From assembly GCA_003240625.1 (NCBI GenBank), contig QFMX01000005.1, positions 1 to 64,000 on the forward strand: a stretch of DNA of 64,000 nucleotides, written 5' to 3'. The notes below the pieces were generated by a model that saw only the letters and a list, made by a program, of their open reading frames with translations, did no database searches and had not been told where the DNA came from. Below are positions 39,549 to 49,063 of this stretch, in pieces; position 1 is the first letter of the stretch, and every line of letters begins with the position of its first letter. This DNA comes from Sphingomonas taxi (GTDB lineage: Bacteria; Pseudomonadota; Alphaproteobacteria; Sphingomonadales; Sphingomonadaceae). The position numbers were made by a program, and so were the translations under genes.

Positions 39549-39599
39549 CGTCTTCGTCGCGATGTGCCGACGTGGTGGTCGGCAAATTCGTGCAAAGGC

Positions 39600-40724
39600 C
39601 TACGCCACCGCCACCGCCGTCGCATGGATCGGCAGCAGCGCCGCACCGATCGTCGCCGCGGCCCCCTCCAGCGTGGACACCGAGATGATCGGCACGCCGC
39701 TGACGTGATCGCCGATGTGCATCGCGCCGAAATCGATGTGCTCGACCAGCGCACGCAGGATGCGGTTCGGCAGCGGGCTTGAGATCACGAATTCGCCCGG
39801 ATCGATCCACGCGAGTCCCCAGTTGATGATCGGTGCGATCTGCCCCGCGGCGCGACGCACCCACGCGTCGACGACGTCCTCGTACCCGGCCACCACCACC
39901 TCGAAATCGACCAGCGAATGGATCTCGCAACCGGCTTCACGCAACGTCATCAACAGGTCGAGCGTCGACGGGCGCGGCCGGTCATTGGGATAGAGGCAGC
40001 CGATCTCCCCCGCGCTCGCCATCGCGCCGCGCAGAATCCGCCCCTCGACGATGATCCCCGCGCCGATCCCGTGGCCGAGCAGGATCACCACCGCGGTCGA
40101 GCAGCGCCGCATCAGCCCGCCGACATAATATTCCGCCAGCGCCGCGGTGTTGGCATCGTTCTCGATCCAGATCCGGTGACCGATATGCTCCTCGAACAGC
40201 GTCTTCAGGTCGATCCCGCGCCATGCCCCAAGACTGTCGACCGTCCAGCGCCGGTTCCCCTCGGGCGATAGCGAAGAGCCCGGAACGCCGATCCCGACGC
40301 CCAGCAGCCGCCGTCCGAGCAGCCGGTTCTCGATCGCCATGGCGTGCATCGATTCCGTGACGCGCGCGGCGAAGACGCGTGGATCCGGATCGTCGAACGG
40401 CTGCGAGCTGTGCGCGATCACCCCGCCCGCGTAATCGACCAGCGCCACCTCCATCAGCCCGCGGTGGAGCATCGCGCCGACCGCATAACCGGCATCGGGC
40501 GATATCCGCAGCGGCACGGCGGGCCGACCGGGCGTCGCCGGCTCCGAACTCGGACATTCCTCGATCAGTCCGTGCGCGAGCAGGTTGCTCGACAGCCGCG
40601 TCAGCTTCGACGCGCTCATCGCCAGATCGGCAGCGAGTTGCTTGCGCGATCGTGCACCGATCGAGCGCAGGACCTGCATGATCCGCCGCTCGTCGTCGTC
40701 CAGTCTCAGCTTTGCATAGGCCAT
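39600..40724 (-). CDS. ROK family transcriptional regulator
   Basis: Sugar-responsive repressor of the ROK (NagC/Mlc) type, 374 residues. The N-terminal winged helix is at about residues 12-50 (RSRKQLAADLAMSASKLTRL), and the C-terminal sugar-kinase-like fold has GVGIGVPGSSLSPEGNRRWT, IENDANTAALAEY and LLGHGIGAGIIVEG. The usual zinc motif CxCGxxGCxE is absent (GCLYPNDRPRPSTLD). It is divergent from a TonB-dependent receptor and is likely to control the mannose/glycan locus 40838-48078, perhaps through the palindrome at 40760-40777. Confidence 0.9.
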   Translation of the reverse strand: MAYAKLRLDDDERRIMQVLRSIGARSRKQLAADLAMSASKLTRLSSNLLAHGLIEECPSSEPATPGRPAVPLRISPDAGYAVGAMLHRGLMEVALVDYAGGVIAHSSQPFDDPDPRVFAARVTESMHAMAIENRLLGRRLLGVGIGVPGSSLSPEGNRRWTVDSLGAWRGIDLKTLFEEHIGHRIWIENDANTAALAEYYVGGLMRRCSTAVVILLGHGIGAGIIVEGRILRGAMASAGEIGCLYPNDRPRPSTLDLLMTLREAGCEIHSLVDFEVVVAGYEDVVDAWVRRAAGQIAPIINWGLAWIDPGEFVISSPLPNRILRALVEHIDFGAMHIGDHVSGVPIISVSTLEGAAATIGAALLPIHATAVAVA

Positions 40725-40759
40725 CGCCCGCTCCCTCGCCGATCGCGATAGTCAATTAG

Positions 40760-40777
40760 TTTATTTCGTGAAATTAA
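40760..40777. promoter_or_regulatory. Candidate ROK operator between divergent genes
   Basis: TTTATTTC GT GAAATTAA is a near-palindrome (7 of 8 positions) in an AT-rich patch midway between the ROK regulator start (40724) and the receptor start (40838). Its spacing and A/T arms resemble NagC/Mlc-type sites. Function is inferred. Confidence 0.5.
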
Positions 40778-40837
40778 TTAAAATCGTCATATTCCGCGTC
40801 CAGCGGCGGGGCATCGAACAGGGTTGGGGACGAACAG

Positions 40838-43420
40838 ATGACCAAATTTGGCCTGCGCACGGGTTGCGCCATTATCGCGTTGAGCATTGCCGCGCAGTCG
40901 TCGGCCTGGGCGCAGACGGTTCCTGCCACGCCTCCCGCCGCCACGCCTGCGACCGATGCGGTCCCGGAAGCCGCCGCACCGGACGCCACGACACCTGACG
41001 CCGCAGCGCCCGACACCGGCGGCGACATCATCGTCACCGGCTCGGCCCGCCAGCAACGCCGCTTCGACGTCTCCTACGCGGTCAACTCGCTGAGCAACGC
41101 CGACATCCAGAAGCTCGCGCCGATCAACTTCGCCGACCTGCTCGGCAAGCTCCCCGGCTTCGCGGTCGAGAACACCGGAGGCGAGGTCCAGAACATCATC
41201 CGCCTGCGCGGCCTGCCAAGTGACGGTGGCCTCGTCACCTTCCAGCAGGACGGATTGCCGATGTTCCACGAGAACGACGGCAACTTCTTCCGCGGCGACA
41301 GCATCAACCGGTTCGATCTGATGACGCAGCGCGTCGAGGTGGTGCGCGGCGGCCCTGCCCCGGTCTATGCCAGCTATGCCGCGGCGATCGTCAACAACAT
41401 CACCGTGTCGGGCACCGATACGACGCGCGGCAAGGCGCAGGTGACGCTCGGCGACACCGGCCTCTACCGGCTCGACGCGTACCAGGCCGGCCCGATCGAC
41501 GATTCGACCTATTACGCGATCGGCGGGTTCCTGCGCCGCCACGACGGCTACCGCGACAACGGCTTCCCCAACGATCGCGGCGGCCAGGTCCGCGCCAACA
41601 TCAAGCACGACTTCTCGAACGGATCGCTGCGCGTGTCCGGCAATTACCTGAACGACCACAACGTCTTCTATCTGCCGATCCCGACCGCCGACCCGCGCGA
41701 TCCGAGCAAGTCGCTCAACCAGTATATCGACTTCTTCAGCGGCACGATGAACTCGCCCGCGCTGCGCAACGCGAACATCCGTTTCCGCGAGGCCGACGGC
41801 ACGACGCGCAACGTCGACGCCGATCTCGGCAATGGTCGCCACACCCAGTTCGGCAATGTCGGCGTCCAGTACGATGCGGACTATGACGGCTGGAAGGTCG
41901 CGGCGAAGGGCGGCGTCAGCGTCGGCAAGCTCCATTTCAACGCGCTGTATTCGACCAGCAACCCGTCGGATGCCAACGCCTATGCCAACGCGACCAGCAA
42001 CGGGATCGGCACCCCGACCAACCTGGATAATGCCCGCAAGGCGTTCGGCGCCGGCGTGACCCGGCTCGGCTATGCGATTGCCGGCACCAACGGCGCGGAG
42101 GTCTACGACCCGAACACCGCATCCGGCCTCGTCGTCCCCGCGCAGTTCCGCGACGTCGTCTCCAAATATTATTCGACGCAGGGCGATCTCAGCGTCACGC
42201 GCTCGATCGCGACCGGCTTCGGCACGCACGATCTCCGCGTCGGCGTATACGGCAGTCTGTACGGCGAGACCAACGAGGTCGCGTATCAGGACTATCTGCT
42301 CGAGGTGAAGGGCAAGCCGCGGACGCTCGATCTGATCGCGTACAACGCCGCGGGCCAGGCGGTCGGTTCGATCACCGACAACGGCGTGCTGCGCTATACG
42401 ACCACGCTCAACCGCGGCAACACCGACGCCAAGATGTACGCGCTCTACGCGAACGACACGTGGGAGCTGACCAAGGGCCTGACCCTGGACGGCGGTGTCC
42501 GCCACGAACGGTACAGCTTCAACGGCTATGCCTTCGCGACGACCTCCGCCAACCTCGGCGATCCGACCACGCTGGCCGACGACGGCGTCCGTGCGTTCAC
42601 CGGCCAGATCATCAATTCGAAGCTGAGCCCGAACATCACCAACTGGACCGGCGGGATCAACTACGACGTCACGCAGCATCTCGGCGCCTATGCCCGCGCA
42701 TCGCATCTCGAAACGCCGCCCTCGACGCAGGTGACGTATCAGATCAACCCGACGATCATCACGTCGAAGGCGAACCAGTATGAGGTCGGTCTGAAGGCCG
42801 CATTCGGCCGGTCGTATTTGTACCTGATCGGCTTCTATACGCGCTATAATCCGCTCAACGCATCGTTTGTCGCGCTCGACCCGGTCACCGGTCGCAACGA
42901 CCAGTCCGTGCCATTCGTCGGCAAGGCGGAGATCAAGGGTATCGAGATCGATGGCAACCTCGCGCTGCCGTACGGCTTCGCGGTGACCGGCGCGCTGACG
43001 ATCAGCGATCCGCAATATAAGAGCCTCGTCAACGCCAACGGTGCCAGCGCCGGCGATGTCGAGGGCAACCAGCTCGTCCGCGAACCCAAGGTTTACGGCA
43101 ACATCCGTCCCTCGGTCGACTTCGACGTCGCGGGCAGCGCCGTGCAGATCTACGGCCGCTACGAATATACTGGCAAACGCTATGTCGACTTCTTCAACAA
43201 CACCGCGCTGCCCGCCTACCAGACGGTCGGCGCGGGGATCACGCTGACGCACGACACGTGGCAGATGCAGGTCGTCGGCGACAATCTGTTCAATGCCAAG
43301 GGCCTGACCGAAGGCAATACCCGCACCGACCAGTTGAGCGGCCAGGGCACGGCCGACGCGATCTACGGCCGACCGAACTTCGGTCGCAACGTCCGCCTCG
43401 TGGTCAGCAAGTCCTGGTGA
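40838..43420 (+). CDS. TonB-dependent outer-membrane receptor
   Basis: Active transporter of the outer membrane, 860 residues: signal peptide (about 1-27), Ala/Pro-rich linker, TonB-box region GGDIIVTGSARQQ (about 65), plug domain with VNSLSNADIQKLAPINFADL and VEVVRGGPAPVYASYAAAIV, then a 22-strand barrel ending RLVVSKSW. GGGGACGA lies before the ATG. With GH92 and a sugar MFS downstream, the substrate is likely an oligosaccharide or glycan rather than a siderophore. It is powered by TonB-ExbBD. Confidence 0.94.
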   Translation: MTKFGLRTGCAIIALSIAAQSSAWAQTVPATPPAATPATDAVPEAAAPDATTPDAAAPDTGGDIIVTGSARQQRRFDVSYAVNSLSNADIQKLAPINFADLLGKLPGFAVENTGGEVQNIIRLRGLPSDGGLVTFQQDGLPMFHENDGNFFRGDSINRFDLMTQRVEVVRGGPAPVYASYAAAIVNNITVSGTDTTRGKAQVTLGDTGLYRLDAYQAGPIDDSTYYAIGGFLRRHDGYRDNGFPNDRGGQVRANIKHDFSNGSLRVSGNYLNDHNVFYLPIPTADPRDPSKSLNQYIDFFSGTMNSPALRNANIRFREADGTTRNVDADLGNGRHTQFGNVGVQYDADYDGWKVAAKGGVSVGKLHFNALYSTSNPSDANAYANATSNGIGTPTNLDNARKAFGAGVTRLGYAIAGTNGAEVYDPNTASGLVVPAQFRDVVSKYYSTQGDLSVTRSIATGFGTHDLRVGVYGSLYGETNEVAYQDYLLEVKGKPRTLDLIAYNAAGQAVGSITDNGVLRYTTTLNRGNTDAKMYALYANDTWELTKGLTLDGGVRHERYSFNGYAFATTSANLGDPTTLADDGVRAFTGQIINSKLSPNITNWTGGINYDVTQHLGAYARASHLETPPSTQVTYQINPTIITSKANQYEVGLKAAFGRSYLYLIGFYTRYNPLNASFVALDPVTGRNDQSVPFVGKAEIKGIEIDGNLALPYGFAVTGALTISDPQYKSLVNANGASAGDVEGNQLVREPKVYGNIRPSVDFDVAGSAVQIYGRYEYTGKRYVDFFNNTALPAYQTVGAGITLTHDTWQMQVVGDNLFNAKGLTEGNTRTDQLSGQGTADAIYGRPNFGRNVRLVVSKSW

Positions 43421-44565
43421 CGGGCTTGCGTTTGATGCTTGCGGCGCTGGCGATGACGGCGGCTGCACCGGTGTGGGCGGAGACGCCTGCACCGGTGACG
43501 GTTAGCGACACGGTCGTCGACACCTTGTCGGAGCGGCTGTTTCCGATGCTCGGCGCGCTGGGGCGGTTGCCGACAGCGACGTTCGATACGCGGGCGCGAC
43601 GGATTGCCGCGTGCGGTGACGTACCCGCCTGCGTGATCGAGGCGACGATCTGGACCGATCAGGACCGAGCGATGGTCGTCGCCAGTCTGTCCAAGAATGG
43701 CGCGCGGCCGAAGTCGAATGCCGACCTGCCAGTTGCGGCCGGCATCGATCAGGAACTCGAGGCACTGAACGTCGTGCTCCGGGTTTACGGCCTCGGCTTG
43801 CCCGGACGCTACCCGAAGATCGACGGACCGATCTTCGCCACCGACACGCCCTTCTTCGCCGACAGCGTGAAGGTCGCGATCGATACCGCGCGCGCCGCGT
43901 CGGATGCGCCGCCCGCGACGATCGCGGCCAGCGTGCGGTTGGCCGTGGCGTTGCTCGATGCCAACGATGCGACAGCGGCTATGCGGTTCGAACCGCTCGA
44001 CCAGCGCGAGAATGCAGGCGCACGCACGCTTGCCGCGCGGACCGACTGGAAGGCCTTCCGCTATTCGCTGCTGATCGTGCCCGGCGTCGGTCCAGAGGAT
44101 GTCGGCACCACGCTCAGCCCACGCAGCAAGCTCCACGCGCTGCTCGCCGCCCAACGCTATCGCCAGGGCCTCGCGCCCTTCATCCTCGTCTCGGGCAGCG
44201 CGGTGCATCCACGCGGCACGCGTTTCGTCGAAGCCGTCGAGATCCGCCGCGCACTGGTCGAACGCTATGGTATTCCCGCCGACCGCGTGATCCTGGAGCC
44301 GTACGCGCGGCATACGACCACCAACCTGCGCAACGCAACGCGGCGCATGGTGGCGATCGGCATCCCGCTCGGCCGCCCGACGCTGATCGTCACCGACGCC
44401 GAGCAGAGCAAATACATCGAAAGCCAGACCTTCACCGACCGCAACCGCACGGAGCTGGGCTATCTGCCGGGCGCGATCGGGCGGCGGCTGTCAGTGTACG
44501 ACCTGGAATTTCAGCCGTCGGGGCTATCCCTGCGGCAAGATCCGCGCGATCCTCTCGATCCATGA
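43417..44565 (+). CDS. YdcF/DUF218 family exported protein
   Basis: Predicted periplasmic protein of 382 residues, coupled to the receptor by a GTGA overlap; ATG 43435 is an alternative start. The signal peptide (about 1-22) is followed by an unassigned helical region (about 25-210) and a DUF218 domain (about 215-370). Landmarks of that domain are LLIVPGVGPEDVG, FILVSGSAVHPRG, GIPADRVILEPYARHTTTNL and GRPTLIVTDAEQSKYIE. DUF218 proteins such as ElyC/SanA act on envelope glycans or lipid carriers; here it probably assists the glycan locus. The mechanism is unknown. Confidence 0.85.
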   Translation: MTGLRLMLAALAMTAAAPVWAETPAPVTVSDTVVDTLSERLFPMLGALGRLPTATFDTRARRIAACGDVPACVIEATIWTDQDRAMVVASLSKNGARPKSNADLPVAAGIDQELEALNVVLRVYGLGLPGRYPKIDGPIFATDTPFFADSVKVAIDTARAASDAPPATIAASVRLAVALLDANDATAAMRFEPLDQRENAGARTLAARTDWKAFRYSLLIVPGVGPEDVGTTLSPRSKLHALLAAQRYRQGLAPFILVSGSAVHPRGTRFVEAVEIRRALVERYGIPADRVILEPYARHTTTNLRNATRRMVAIGIPLGRPTLIVTDAEQSKYIESQTFTDRNRTELGYLPGAIGRRLSVYDLEFQPSGLSLRQDPRDPLDP

Positions 44566-46793
44566 GGCACACGAGACGGCCAAGCCCGATACGCACTTAT
44601 ACCTCCACCCCGGCGAAGGCCGGGGCCCAATTGGGGGACGGCCGTAACCGGGGATCGCGCTCCGTTACGTCGACCTTTCCAATTGGGCCCCGGCCTTCGC
44701 CGGGGTGGTTGAAATATCCGCTGCTTCTCGTGCTGTTCGCGACCCCCGCCGCCCTAACCGCGCAACAAACCCCCGCCGACCTAGTCGACCCGTTCGTCGG
44801 CACGCTCGCCGATTTCGGGCAACTCTCCCCCGCCGCCGTGGCCCCGTTCGGCATGATGCAGCTCGGCCCCGACACCAGCCCCGCCAACCACGCCGGCTAC
44901 GATCACGCCGCAACCACGCTGCTCGGCTTCTCGCACACCCGCGGCGTCGGGGTCGGCTGCGGCGGCGCAGGCGGCGACCTGATGATCTCGCTGCGCTATG
45001 CCGGACAGTCCGGCCCGGCGCTGATCGACAAACCCAGCGAAACCGCGCGGCCCGGCGTGTACCGCGTCCGCTACGACGGCGGCATCCTCGCCGAAATGGC
45101 GGCGACCCGCGGTGCCGGCGTGTTGCGCTTCACCCTGCCCCGCGCCGGCACGGTCGACCTGCGGATCGACCCGCGCCACAGCTATTCGAAACGTCTGGCC
45201 GCCAGCTGGGGCAGCCTCGCCAGTGACGACCTCCGCGCCGACCTCGTCGCGGGCACGGTCTGCGACCAGGGCGCCTATCATCTCCACAGCGCCAGCCGCA
45301 TCCTCGTCAACGGACGCCCGATCCACCAAAGGTTGACCACCGGCGCGAACGGTCTGGCCACGCTCCACATCGCCGGCAAAGCGGGCGACGCGATCGAAAT
45401 CCGCACCGGGCTATCGTCCATCGACGGACGCGGCGCGGCGTTGGTCCGCGACACCGAAATCGGAAGCAAATCCCTCGCCGCCGTCGCGAGCGAGACGCGC
45501 GCCGGCTGGAACCGCGTCCTCGGCCGCGTGGTGCCGAGCGGCTCGCGAGACCAGCGAGCGCTGTTCTACACCTCGCTCTACCGCGTCATGGAAACCCCGG
45601 TCGCAATCGACGATCCCGACGGCCGCCACCGCGACAATGACGGCGCGGTGCAGACCTCGCCCAAGGGCCGGACGCGCTACGCCAACTGGTCGCTATGGGA
45701 CAATTACCGCACCCAGATGCCGCTGCTCGCGTTGCTCCAGCCCGAGCGCAGCGCCGATATCGCGCAGTCGCTGGTCGCGCTCTACGCGAACGGTAAAGCG
45801 CAATGGTCCACCCCCCACGAACCCTTCCTGACGGTCCGCACCGAGCATGCCGGGATCGCGCTGCTCGACATGCACCGCAAGGGCATCGCGTTCGATACAG
45901 CCGCGGCGCTGGCAGGAATGGCGGCGGACAGCGAGACGCTCAAGCGCGGCACGCCCGACGAACAGATCGAAGCCGCGTATGACGATTGGGCGACCGCCGA
46001 ACTCGCACGCGATCTCGGCCGCACCGACCTCGCGAAGACTTTCACTGCCAAGGCGCAAAGCTACCGCCCGATGTGGCGATCGGTGTTCCAGACGCCCGGC
46101 GCGGACGGCGACGTGGTCAAAGCACGCGGGCTGTACCAGGGCACCTTGTGGCAATATCGCTGGGCGCCGATCTTCGACCTGCCCTGGATGACGCAAACGG
46201 TCGGGCGCGATCGACTACTCGGCGAACTGCATCATTTCTTCGATGCCGGCCTGTTCAACATGACCAACGAGCCCGACATCCAGGTGCCCTGGATGTTCGC
46301 AGCACTGGGCCAGCCGCAGCCGACCGCCGATCTGATCCGGACGATCCTGACCAAGCCGATCGCGCATCCCTATACCAACAGCGGTAAGCTGCCGGTGCCG
46401 TTCGTCGGCCGCAGCTTCGCGCTCTCGCCTCAGGGGTTCGCCGACGGGATGGACGACGATGCCGGCGGGATGACCGCGTGGTACGTGTTCGCGACGCTCG
46501 GCCTGTATCCGCTGGTGCCGGGCGAGCCCTGGTACGCCGTGACCACCCCGGCGTTCGCGCGGTCCGACATCGATCTCGGCAAGGGCCGCACGCTGACGAT
46601 CCGGCGCTCGGGCCCAGAGGACGGCCGGATCACGCAGGCCAGCCTCAACGGACGGCCGCTTCCGAACTATCGCGTCCAGCACGCCGACCTGCTCCGCGGC
46701 GGCACGCTGACGATCACGACGGTAAGAATTGTCCCGCAACTGCAAGACGCCGCCGCTAAGACGGTGAACGATGGAGCAAGCCGCCCCCGCTGA
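44562..46793 (+). CDS. GH92 family glycosyl hydrolase (alpha-mannosidase type)
   Basis: Predicted exported GH92 exo-alpha-mannosidase, 743 residues from ATG 44562 (overlapping the upstream stop). Landmarks are DLVDPFVGT, GYDHAATTLLGFSHTRGVGV, the GCGGAGGDLM loop, and the C-terminal MDDDAGGMTAWYVFATLGLY catalytic region. A natural signal peptide begins only at residue 50 (LKYPLLLVLFATPAALTAQQ). Residues about 16-49 are translated from a type B palindrome (44607-44706), so TTG 44709 may be the real start. It lies between the YdcF and MFS genes. Confidence 0.9.
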   Translation: MRHTRRPSPIRTYTSTPAKAGAQLGDGRNRGSRSVTSTFPIGPRPSPGWLKYPLLLVLFATPAALTAQQTPADLVDPFVGTLADFGQLSPAAVAPFGMMQLGPDTSPANHAGYDHAATTLLGFSHTRGVGVGCGGAGGDLMISLRYAGQSGPALIDKPSETARPGVYRVRYDGGILAEMAATRGAGVLRFTLPRAGTVDLRIDPRHSYSKRLAASWGSLASDDLRADLVAGTVCDQGAYHLHSASRILVNGRPIHQRLTTGANGLATLHIAGKAGDAIEIRTGLSSIDGRGAALVRDTEIGSKSLAAVASETRAGWNRVLGRVVPSGSRDQRALFYTSLYRVMETPVAIDDPDGRHRDNDGAVQTSPKGRTRYANWSLWDNYRTQMPLLALLQPERSADIAQSLVALYANGKAQWSTPHEPFLTVRTEHAGIALLDMHRKGIAFDTAAALAGMAADSETLKRGTPDEQIEAAYDDWATAELARDLGRTDLAKTFTAKAQSYRPMWRSVFQTPGADGDVVKARGLYQGTLWQYRWAPIFDLPWMTQTVGRDRLLGELHHFFDAGLFNMTNEPDIQVPWMFAALGQPQPTADLIRTILTKPIAHPYTNSGKLPVPFVGRSFALSPQGFADGMDDDAGGMTAWYVFATLGLYPLVPGEPWYAVTTPAFARSDIDLGKGRTLTIRRSGPEDGRITQASLNGRPLPNYRVQHADLLRGGTLTITTVRIVPQLQDAAAKTVNDGASRPR
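44607..44706. repeat. Dispersed palindromic repeat (type B-like), perfect 28-bp arms, inside a coding frame
   Basis: Left arm 44607-44634 (ACCCCGGCGAAGGCCGGGGC plus CCAATTGG) and right arm 44679-44706 are exact reverse complements. The frame of the GH92 gene runs through the whole element without a stop codon. Confidence 0.85.
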
Positions 46794-48078
46794 CGTCGTC
46801 GATCCCCGGGTCCAGCGGGCCCGGATGATCGGCTATGCGAGCGGCAATTTCGGCAAGAACGTCCTCGCGTCGACGATGGATGTCTTCCTGCTGTTCGTCC
46901 TGACCGAACGCTGGGGCGTATCGCCAGCGGCTGCCGGGCTGGTGGTGATGATCGGGCTGGTGTGGGACGGCCTCTGCGATCCGCTGCTCGGCCGGCTGGT
47001 CGATCGGTCCGCGGACCGGCTCGGGCTGTACCGGCGACTGCTGTTCGTCGGCGCGCCCCTTGTCGGGGTGTTCTTCACGCTGTTCTTCCTCGATCCCGGC
47101 TGGCGCGGACCGGCGATCCTCGCATGGGCGACCGTGATGGTGCTGCTGTTCCGCACCGCCTATTCGGTGTGCGACGTCGCGCACAACGCGTTGATGATGC
47201 GGATGACGCGGGCGCCGGGCGCCGCGACGACGCTGTCCGGCTTGCGTTATATGTTCAGCTGCGTCGGTGCGCTGACCGTCGCACATTTCGCGCGCGCATT
47301 CGTCGATCCGGCGGCCGACGGCGGTGGTTATGGCCTCCTCGCCGTCACCGGCGGTGCGGCCCTCGCCTATGTCGCGACCCTCTGGCTGTCGGCTGCTTCC
47401 GCACCGCGATCGGTGGTCGTACCTCGCGCCTCGGCCCCGCGCGCGCCGCTCGCCTGGATTCTCGGCAACCGGCCGTTGCTGCTATTGCTGGCGCTCGGCT
47501 TCGTTCAGGCGCTGACGCTACCGTTCTTCGCACGGTCCTTCGCCTATATCGGCAAGGGGATATTTCACGATCCGGGCTGGACCGGCAAGGCGCTGACCAC
47601 ACTGGCGCTCTCGCAACTCGTCGCGCTGCCCAGCTGGATGAGCGTCGCACGGCGTATCAGGCAAGCGCACGTGCTTGCTCTCGCGCTGATCACGACGGCG
47701 ACCGGTCTGACGCTGTTCGCGGCGGTGCCCGCAGCGATCGCCGGTATCGCGCTGTTCGGAATCGGCAATGCAGGGTTGCAGATGATGATCTGGGTACTCC
47801 TCGCGAACGCCATTGACCACGGCGAACGCCACACCGGCGTCCGCTTCGAGGGATTGCCGGTGGCGCTGTTGCTACTCGTCCTGAAGCTCGGTGGCGGCCT
47901 CAGCGGCGCATTGCTCGGTCAGGGACTGTCCTGGGTCGGATGGCCGGTCGCGACGCCACTCGCATTTGAGAACGGCGCGAACCTGCTGACGATGGCCTGG
48001 GCCGTGCCGCTGGTCGGCGCGCTGATCTGCCTCGTCATCGTTACGCGACAAGTTCCCAAGGCAACGCCCGCCGTCTGA
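46771..48078 (+). CDS. MFS sugar transporter (GPH/MelB-like)
   Basis: Inner-membrane transporter of 435 residues with 12 predicted membrane segments. GYASGNFGKNVLASTMDVFL at the first helix and DGLCDPLLGRLVDRSADRLG in the loop after helix 2 are the glycoside-pentoside-hexuronide (GPH) family pattern. The start overlaps the GH92 3' end by 23 nt, so it is made with that enzyme and would import the released sugar. A hairpin follows at 48083-48116. Confidence 0.9.
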   Translation: MEQAAPADVVDPRVQRARMIGYASGNFGKNVLASTMDVFLLFVLTERWGVSPAAAGLVVMIGLVWDGLCDPLLGRLVDRSADRLGLYRRLLFVGAPLVGVFFTLFFLDPGWRGPAILAWATVMVLLFRTAYSVCDVAHNALMMRMTRAPGAATTLSGLRYMFSCVGALTVAHFARAFVDPAADGGGYGLLAVTGGAALAYVATLWLSAASAPRSVVVPRASAPRAPLAWILGNRPLLLLLALGFVQALTLPFFARSFAYIGKGIFHDPGWTGKALTTLALSQLVALPSWMSVARRIRQAHVLALALITTATGLTLFAAVPAAIAGIALFGIGNAGLQMMIWVLLANAIDHGERHTGVRFEGLPVALLLLVLKLGGGLSGALLGQGLSWVGWPVATPLAFENGANLLTMAWAVPLVGALICLVIVTRQVPKATPAV

Positions 48079-48082
48079 AGCC

Positions 48083-48116
48083 CGCCGCCGGTCGGCTGTG
48101 CCGACAAGGCGGCGTT
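48083..48116. terminator. Bidirectional terminator-like hairpin
   Basis: Nested stems CGCCGCC / GGCGGCG and GTCGGC TGT GCCGAC, followed by TTC. It lies just after the MFS stop codon and faces the end of the minus-strand arsenic operon, the usual place for a shared terminator. The T-tract is weak. Confidence 0.6.
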
Positions 48117-48128
48117 CTAGGTGCAAGC

Positions 48129-48296
48129 TCATGGCACTTTCCTGATCGTTTCATCCAGCGTCGCGACGGCAATGCCGAGCTTGCGGACGATCATGTGGTT
48201 CTGCGCGATCCGCGCGTCGGTCGAGAGCGTCAGCCACTGGTCGACACGAAGCCCGCCCTTCATCGCAAAGGACAGATGCATCCGGTCAGCCGGCAT
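48129..48296 (-). pseudogene. Short C-terminal remnant downstream of arsH
   Basis: A 55-residue frame from ATG 48296, MPADRMHLSFAMKGGLRVDQ, ending with a helix ARIAQNHMIVRKLGIAVATL. It looks like the C-terminus of a larger envelope or lipocalin-like protein whose N-terminal part is missing. No ribosome-binding site of note was found. It could be a small real gene of the ars transcript; I regard it as a remnant. Confidence 0.35.
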
Positions 48297-48322
48297 GTCG
48301 CAATTCCGGATCGCATGCCCGG

Positions 48323-49063
48323 TCAGGTCGTTGCCGCTGCGATCGCCATCGCGGTCGCGCCATCCGGAGCCCCGCCCGCGTCCTTGCGCTCCGAATAGCG
48401 ATCGACCAGCTGCGCACTGTGCGGCCGAAGCAGCACCGTGAAGCGCACCAGTTCCTCCATCACGTCGACGATCCGGTCGTAATAGCTCGACGGCTTCATC
48501 CGGCCGTCGTCGTCGAACTCCGTAAACGCCTTCGCTACGCTCGACTGGTTGGGGATCGTCACCATCCGCATCCACCGGCCGAGCACGCGCAAGGTATTGA
48601 CGCTGTTGAACGACTGCGACCCTGCCGACACCTGCATCACCGCCAGCGTGCGCCCCTGCGTCGGCCGCATCCCGCCGATCGCGAGCGGCAGGTGATCGAC
48701 CTGCAGCTTCATGATCCCGGTGATCTGGCCGTGCCGCTCGGGACTGCACCAGACATGCCCTTCCGACCACATCGACAGCGTGCGCAGTTCGTCGACAGCG
48801 GGATGATCGTCGTTCGCGATCTGGTCCGGCAGCGGCAACGTCGAGGGATCGAAGATCCGCGTCTCGCAACCGAAGAATTCCAGCAGCCGCGCGGCTTCCT
48901 CGACGCACAGTCGCGAATAGGAGCGCTCGCGCAGGCTGCCGTACAATAGCAGGATCCGTGGCCGCGGGTCGTTCGGCCCTAGTCCCAGCGCGGGGCGATC
49001 GTGCACGTAACGCCGATCAAGCGCGGGCAGATGGGTTGGGTCGGAAAGCGTACGAAGCGGCAT
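48323..49063 (-). CDS. arsH: NADPH-dependent FMN reductase, ArsH type
   Basis: Flavoprotein that oxidises trivalent organoarsenicals and is found in many alphaproteobacterial ars operons. It has 246 residues from ATG 49063, which overlaps the ynfA stop (TGATG). Key stretches are LLYGSLRERSYSRLCVEEAA (FMN phosphate loop), WCSPERHGQITGIMKLQVDH and RPTQGRTLAVMQVSAGSQSF. It is the last recognisable gene of the arsenic operon. Confidence 0.96.
   Translation of the reverse strand: MPLRTLSDPTHLPALDRRYVHDRPALGLGPNDPRPRILLLYGSLRERSYSRLCVEEAARLLEFFGCETRIFDPSTLPLPDQIANDDHPAVDELRTLSMWSEGHVWCSPERHGQITGIMKLQVDHLPLAIGGMRPTQGRTLAVMQVSAGSQSFNSVNTLRVLGRWMRMVTIPNQSSVAKAFTEFDDDGRMKPSSYYDRIVDVMEELVRFTVLLRPHSAQLVDRYSERKDAGGAPDGATAMAIAAATT

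Noticed and set aside
40787..43492. Long minus-strand open frame antisense to the TonB-dependent receptor
   Set aside because: Composition and lack of motifs mark it as a shadow of the receptor gene, whose signal peptide, plug and C-terminal barrel end are all clear.
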